Of a DNA stretch of 27,173 nucleotides, positions 24,520 through 27,173 are shown piece by piece. The notes under the pieces were generated by a model. It saw only the letters and a program-made list of their open reading frames with translations. It did not search any database and had not been told where the DNA came from. The first letter of the stretch is position 1; each line of letters starts with the position of its first letter. The translations under genes and the position numbers were made by a program. The stretch comes from Mesostigma viride (lineage: Eukaryota; Streptophyta; Mesostigmatophyceae; Mesostigmatales; Mesostigmataceae), in assembly GCA_009746045.1 (NCBI GenBank), contig RPFO01001050.1, positions 1 through 27,173 on the forward strand, given 5' to 3'.

Positions 24520-24525
24520 TTTATT
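24520..24525 (-). terminator. Polyadenylation signal for the 24603 gene
   Basis: AATAAA on the minus strand lies about 78 bases beyond the stop at 24603 and only 50 bases before the start of the next gene. A second AATAAA in an AT-rich spot (about 24556-24561) lies between. Confidence 0.5.
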
Positions 24526-24602
24526 GATCGAATCATATTCGAACCTGTCTGCGTTTATTTTGTATAATACGAATGCATTTACCGATATTCCGTGATCGCG
24601 AA

Positions 24603-25951
24603 TTACGAAGGGGTTACCGCGGGCGCCCCCCACTTGGCCACGAGGTAGCCTCGGATCAGTTCTAGTTGGGCGCTCGTCTTGGCGGCCTTGTACAGCAAGA
24701 TCTCTCCTATCCACCCGTCGAACGATTGCGTGGGGTCCGATCGCCGCGCTCCGATGTCCAGGCTGCCCACGACGGGCTGGCCGATCGTGCCCGACACGTT
24801 CGTCCCGGCGCGGCCGTCGAATCTCGTGATCATCGTGGCCGGCGACTCGCTCGTCTTCAGGGACATCGCGAACACGTGCGGTTGGTCGTCGAAGAATTCG
24901 GCGCCGTTGCACGTGGTCTCGTAAACTCCGGTTTTCGGGATCCAGAACACGACGTTCGACGTGTTGCTGTACACGCAACGAACTCCCGCTCCCAACATGT
25001 ATCCAGCGAATCCGGACGTGGCGGTCGCGGGGTACGCGTATCCCGTGTTCTGTTTGGCGACGATCACCGCGGTCAAGTCGGGGCGGACCCAAATATTGTC
25101 GGCGACGAGGTGTTCTCCCGCGTGGTTGAATCTCAGCGCGCGTCGGGAATGGATGCCGCTGGACTCGTTCCTCGGCCGGATGCTCGAAGCGGTCTGGGTC
25201 ACGTGCAAGCCGTTTGGACTCTTATCCCTCACCAGCGCGACCCGGTCGGTGTCGTTCGCCATCGCGGTCCCCGCCACGTCGGTGAATAGCGTGGTCTGGT
25301 CGGACGCGTCGTACCACGCCAAGACGTCCGCGTCCGCGGCGGGGTCGTACGGCGTGTGAGTGAACGTCAGCGGGGTCGCTGCGGTGTTCCCGTCCCCGTT
25401 GGAGAACGCGACCGCGTCGGCCGCCACGCTCACGGTGGTAGGGGCGTATGACGCGTCGGGCGTCACGGAGAAGGAGTAGGATGCCCCGCTGCCGGTCAAG
25501 TTGGACGCGGTCCCGTTCGTCACGGAGATGTCGCCCAACGCGAATCCGGTGACCGGTCCGCTGAAGGTCGCTTGGACGGTCACGGGGCTCGCGTTCGGAA
25601 CGAGACTGCTGGTCACCAGGTGGGGCTTGGCGTCGACGGTAATCGCGTGTTCGTACATGCTCGAAAAGGCGCCCGACGACCCTTTGGCGATCACGTAGAC
25701 GTAATGCGTGCCGTCCGCTAGTCCCGAGAACGTGAGCGGGCCGGTCCCTACGACCCCGTCGCCGCCCGTGATGGGGAAGGCGCCGTATGCCGCCAAGTCG
25801 GTAGCGGCCGCCCCGGACTTTGTGTACAGCTCGCTCGCGGTGGCCGCGTTCTTCCGGGATGAGTACACCCTGCACACGACTCCCATGTTTCTCCCCGCGG
25901 TCTGCGTGATCCCGTGAGTCACGGTCACGGACCGGCCGACGACCACGGGGC
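24603..25951 (-). CDS. Surface protein paralogue: Ig-like repeat and concanavalin A-like domain (3' segment)
   Basis: From about 25950 this frame continues the protein started at 26956: an Ig/FN3-type module (VTHGITQTAGRNMG, ADGTHYVYVIAKG), one Big-type Ig repeat (VTGFALGDISVTNG), and a concanavalin A-like domain (LAWYDASDQTTLF to GEILLYKAAKTSAQLELIRG). The frame is open further upstream, but that part is the antisense-like shadow of the head domain and has no homology. No ATG lies at the join. It is a shorter sister of the 19007-24470 protein, with one Ig repeat where the other has nine. Confidence 0.75.
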
Positions 25952-26956
25952 GGCGACGGTGCCTCCAAAAGCGTCCGAGGGAGGAGTGGACGGCGCCGTC
26001 TGGAGACTGATGGTCGCGTACGTGAGCGGGTTCGTTTGTCCGTTGAACTCGGTCAGCGCGATTCTCATCTGCACGCGGATGGCCGCGGACGACGACACGT
26101 CTACTGGCTTCCCCATATTGCGACTGCTCTTCCAGTTCCATCGCCCGTCCGAGTGGAGTCCTTTGACGTTGACGAACTCGTCCGGTTGCGTGAGGTCGAA
26201 CTCGCGATACACTTCGTTTTCGTACAATCCCGTGTCCACGGCGGAATCCAGGATCCGCAGGGTGACGTGGATCTTGCACGTTCCTCCCGCCGTCGACGCC
26301 AGCTGTAAGTTGTGGACGGACACCCGCGCCTCGGTTATAGAAATCGCCGTTTGGGTCGGGAACGCGTTGCGGACGACCGCGGGACCGAAATCGGCGTATC
26401 CGCTCATCTGCCAGGGGATCGATCCGAAACGCGCCGTGCGAAATTCGGGTTCGTAGTACGCGTCCATGATCGAGAAGGGGGTGCAAAACACGAGTTGATT
26501 GTTGGGAGCGGCAGTCGCGATGTTCCAAGCCCCCCATTTGCCGTTCACCCACGAAAGCATGTTGCCCGTGTTGATACTCCCGTTGACCCTCGCGTCGACG
26601 ATCAGCGCGTTTCTCGTTCCGTGCACGAACGCGGGGCGTCGAGGGGTGGCGTCTACTCTGCTCTTTGGAACGAGACACTGCGACGAGACCTTCGAGTAGT
26701 CCACGTCACCGTCCGCGGTCCCATCGGACGGGAGGACTGCGCGCGAAGGGACTTTCACGACCCCTGTCACGCAGACGTCCGAATGAAACGACGATCCGTC
26801 ATCAGAGGAAAGGGACGCGATGTCCGGAAATCCGTCCCTCTTCCCCACCGTGACCGCTCCGTCTTGACACGCCAGTCGCCACGTGTCGTCGTTCCGGTCG
26901 GCGTCCGCGATCTCCATCATCGCGATTTTCGCGGATTTCCTCGTGCGAGATGTCAT
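25925..26956 (-). CDS. Surface protein paralogue: head domain (5' segment)
   Basis: ATG at 26954-26956, 343 residues. It is clearly homologous to the first 330 residues of the protein starting at 24470: shared RPAFVHGT, LSWVNGKWG, GGTCKIHVTLRILD, ENEVYREFDLTQPDEFVN and LTYATI. After residue about 335 (VAAP) the frame runs into a stop at 25925, while the homologous continuation lies one base out of phase after a G4 run at 25947-25950. The head domain may attach these proteins to the capsid, since it is the constant part of both. That is inference. Confidence 0.75.
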   Translation of the reverse strand: MTSRTRKSAKIAMMEIADADRNDDTWRLACQDGAVTVGKRDGFPDIASLSSDDGSSFHSDVCVTGVVKVPSRAVLPSDGTADGDVDYSKVSSQCLVPKSRVDATPRRPAFVHGTRNALIVDARVNGSINTGNMLSWVNGKWGAWNIATAAPNNQLVFCTPFSIMDAYYEPEFRTARFGSIPWQMSGYADFGPAVVRNAFPTQTAISITEARVSVHNLQLASTAGGTCKIHVTLRILDSAVDTGLYENEVYREFDLTQPDEFVNVKGLHSDGRWNWKSSRNMGKPVDVSSSAAIRVQMRIALTEFNGQTNPLTYATISLQTAPSTPPSDAFGGTVAAPWSSAGP

Positions 26957-26988
26957 GTTCGCGCTCGAGTCACAAAATGGGCGTCGAT

Positions 26989-26994
26989 TTTATT
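26989..26994 (-). terminator. Polyadenylation signal overlapping a stop codon
   Basis: On the minus strand TAATAAAA contains both the TAA stop (26993-26995) of the gene entering from the right and AATAAA (26989-26994). The next gene starts at 26956, so the 3' untranslated region must overlap its promoter or coding part. Confidence 0.5.
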
Positions 26995-27173
26995 ACGTCC
27001 CCAGATTGGAGGAGGTCAATTGGACGGCCACGGCGATGTTCGTTCCCGTGTAATCGGACAATTGGACGTACACGACGTCATTGAGAGCGATCGTGATGGG
27101 AGTGATGGGCACGTTCGCCCACGCGGCTCGGACGCCCATCACGGTTTCTGCGCCATGGCACCGGTGGACAGGG
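26993..27173 (-). CDS. Unknown beta-rich protein, C-terminal part (5' end outside window)
   Basis: About 60 codons are open on the minus strand to the window edge and end with TAA at 26993-26995. The visible part is beta-like, with alternating hydrophobic residues (ITIALNDVVYVQLSDYTG, IAVAVQLTSSNLGT). Codon bias matches the neighbouring surface protein genes, which run in the same direction 36 bases downstream. It may be another structural protein. Too little is visible to assign a family. Confidence 0.55.
   Translation of the reverse strand, partial: PVHRCHGAETVMGVRAAWANVPITPITIALNDVVYVQLSDYTGTNIAVAVQLTSSNLGT

Noticed and set aside
1-27173. tRNA or rRNA genes, integrase or transposase genes
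   Set aside because: I looked for cloverleaf-type sequences, conserved rRNA words and DDE or tyrosine recombinase motifs and saw none I could support.

Overview
The window looks like part of a GC-rich genome of a large eukaryotic DNA virus of nucleocytovirus type, either free or integrated in a protist or algal genome. The best marker is a superfamily II helicase of the poxvirus D6/D11-like family (15172-17538, minus). Eukaryotic expression signals support this: a spliceosomal intron (1804-1939), AATAAA signals after genes, TATA and CCAAT-type elements, and no bacterial ribosome binding sites. No major capsid gene, polymerase, tRNA or rRNA is visible, so the lineage and host cannot be named.

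Layout. 1-4800: three plus-strand genes of unknown function (1-333, 1759-2473 spliced, 4139-4681) share an unusual bipartite 3' end. They are separated by an 864-bp palindromic element and by about 850 bp of tandem repeats, including 15 copies of a 23-bp unit carrying CACGTG. 4800-9000: two small genes (5622-6173, 6238-6714) sit among repeats, recurrent G-box/CCAAT modules, a second palindromic element in inverse orientation and a third partial one. 9000-12352: a convergent pair, X (plus) and Y (minus), has undergone a 1455-bp tandem duplication that left truncated extra copies of both. 12486-14978: three plus-strand genes, one with a zinc-finger-like N-terminus and a compositional break. 15172-18367: helicase and a basic N-terminal region or separate protein (minus). 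18476-18958: a tail-anchored membrane protein. 19007-27173: minus-strand genes for modular surface proteins, built from a shared head domain, up to nine bacterial-type Ig-like repeats and concanavalin A-like domains, plus the end of one further gene.

How it fits together. The right part encodes probable virion surface or adhesion proteins, the middle a transcription or replication-type helicase plus candidate regulatory and structural proteins, and the left part is dominated by repeats with a strict promoter and polyadenylation syntax. Several minus-strand genes are broken by single-base frame changes at G runs (C runs in the mRNA). Each is repaired by one extra base. These are either systematic homopolymer errors, real decay, or frameshift-regulated expression; raw reads would decide.
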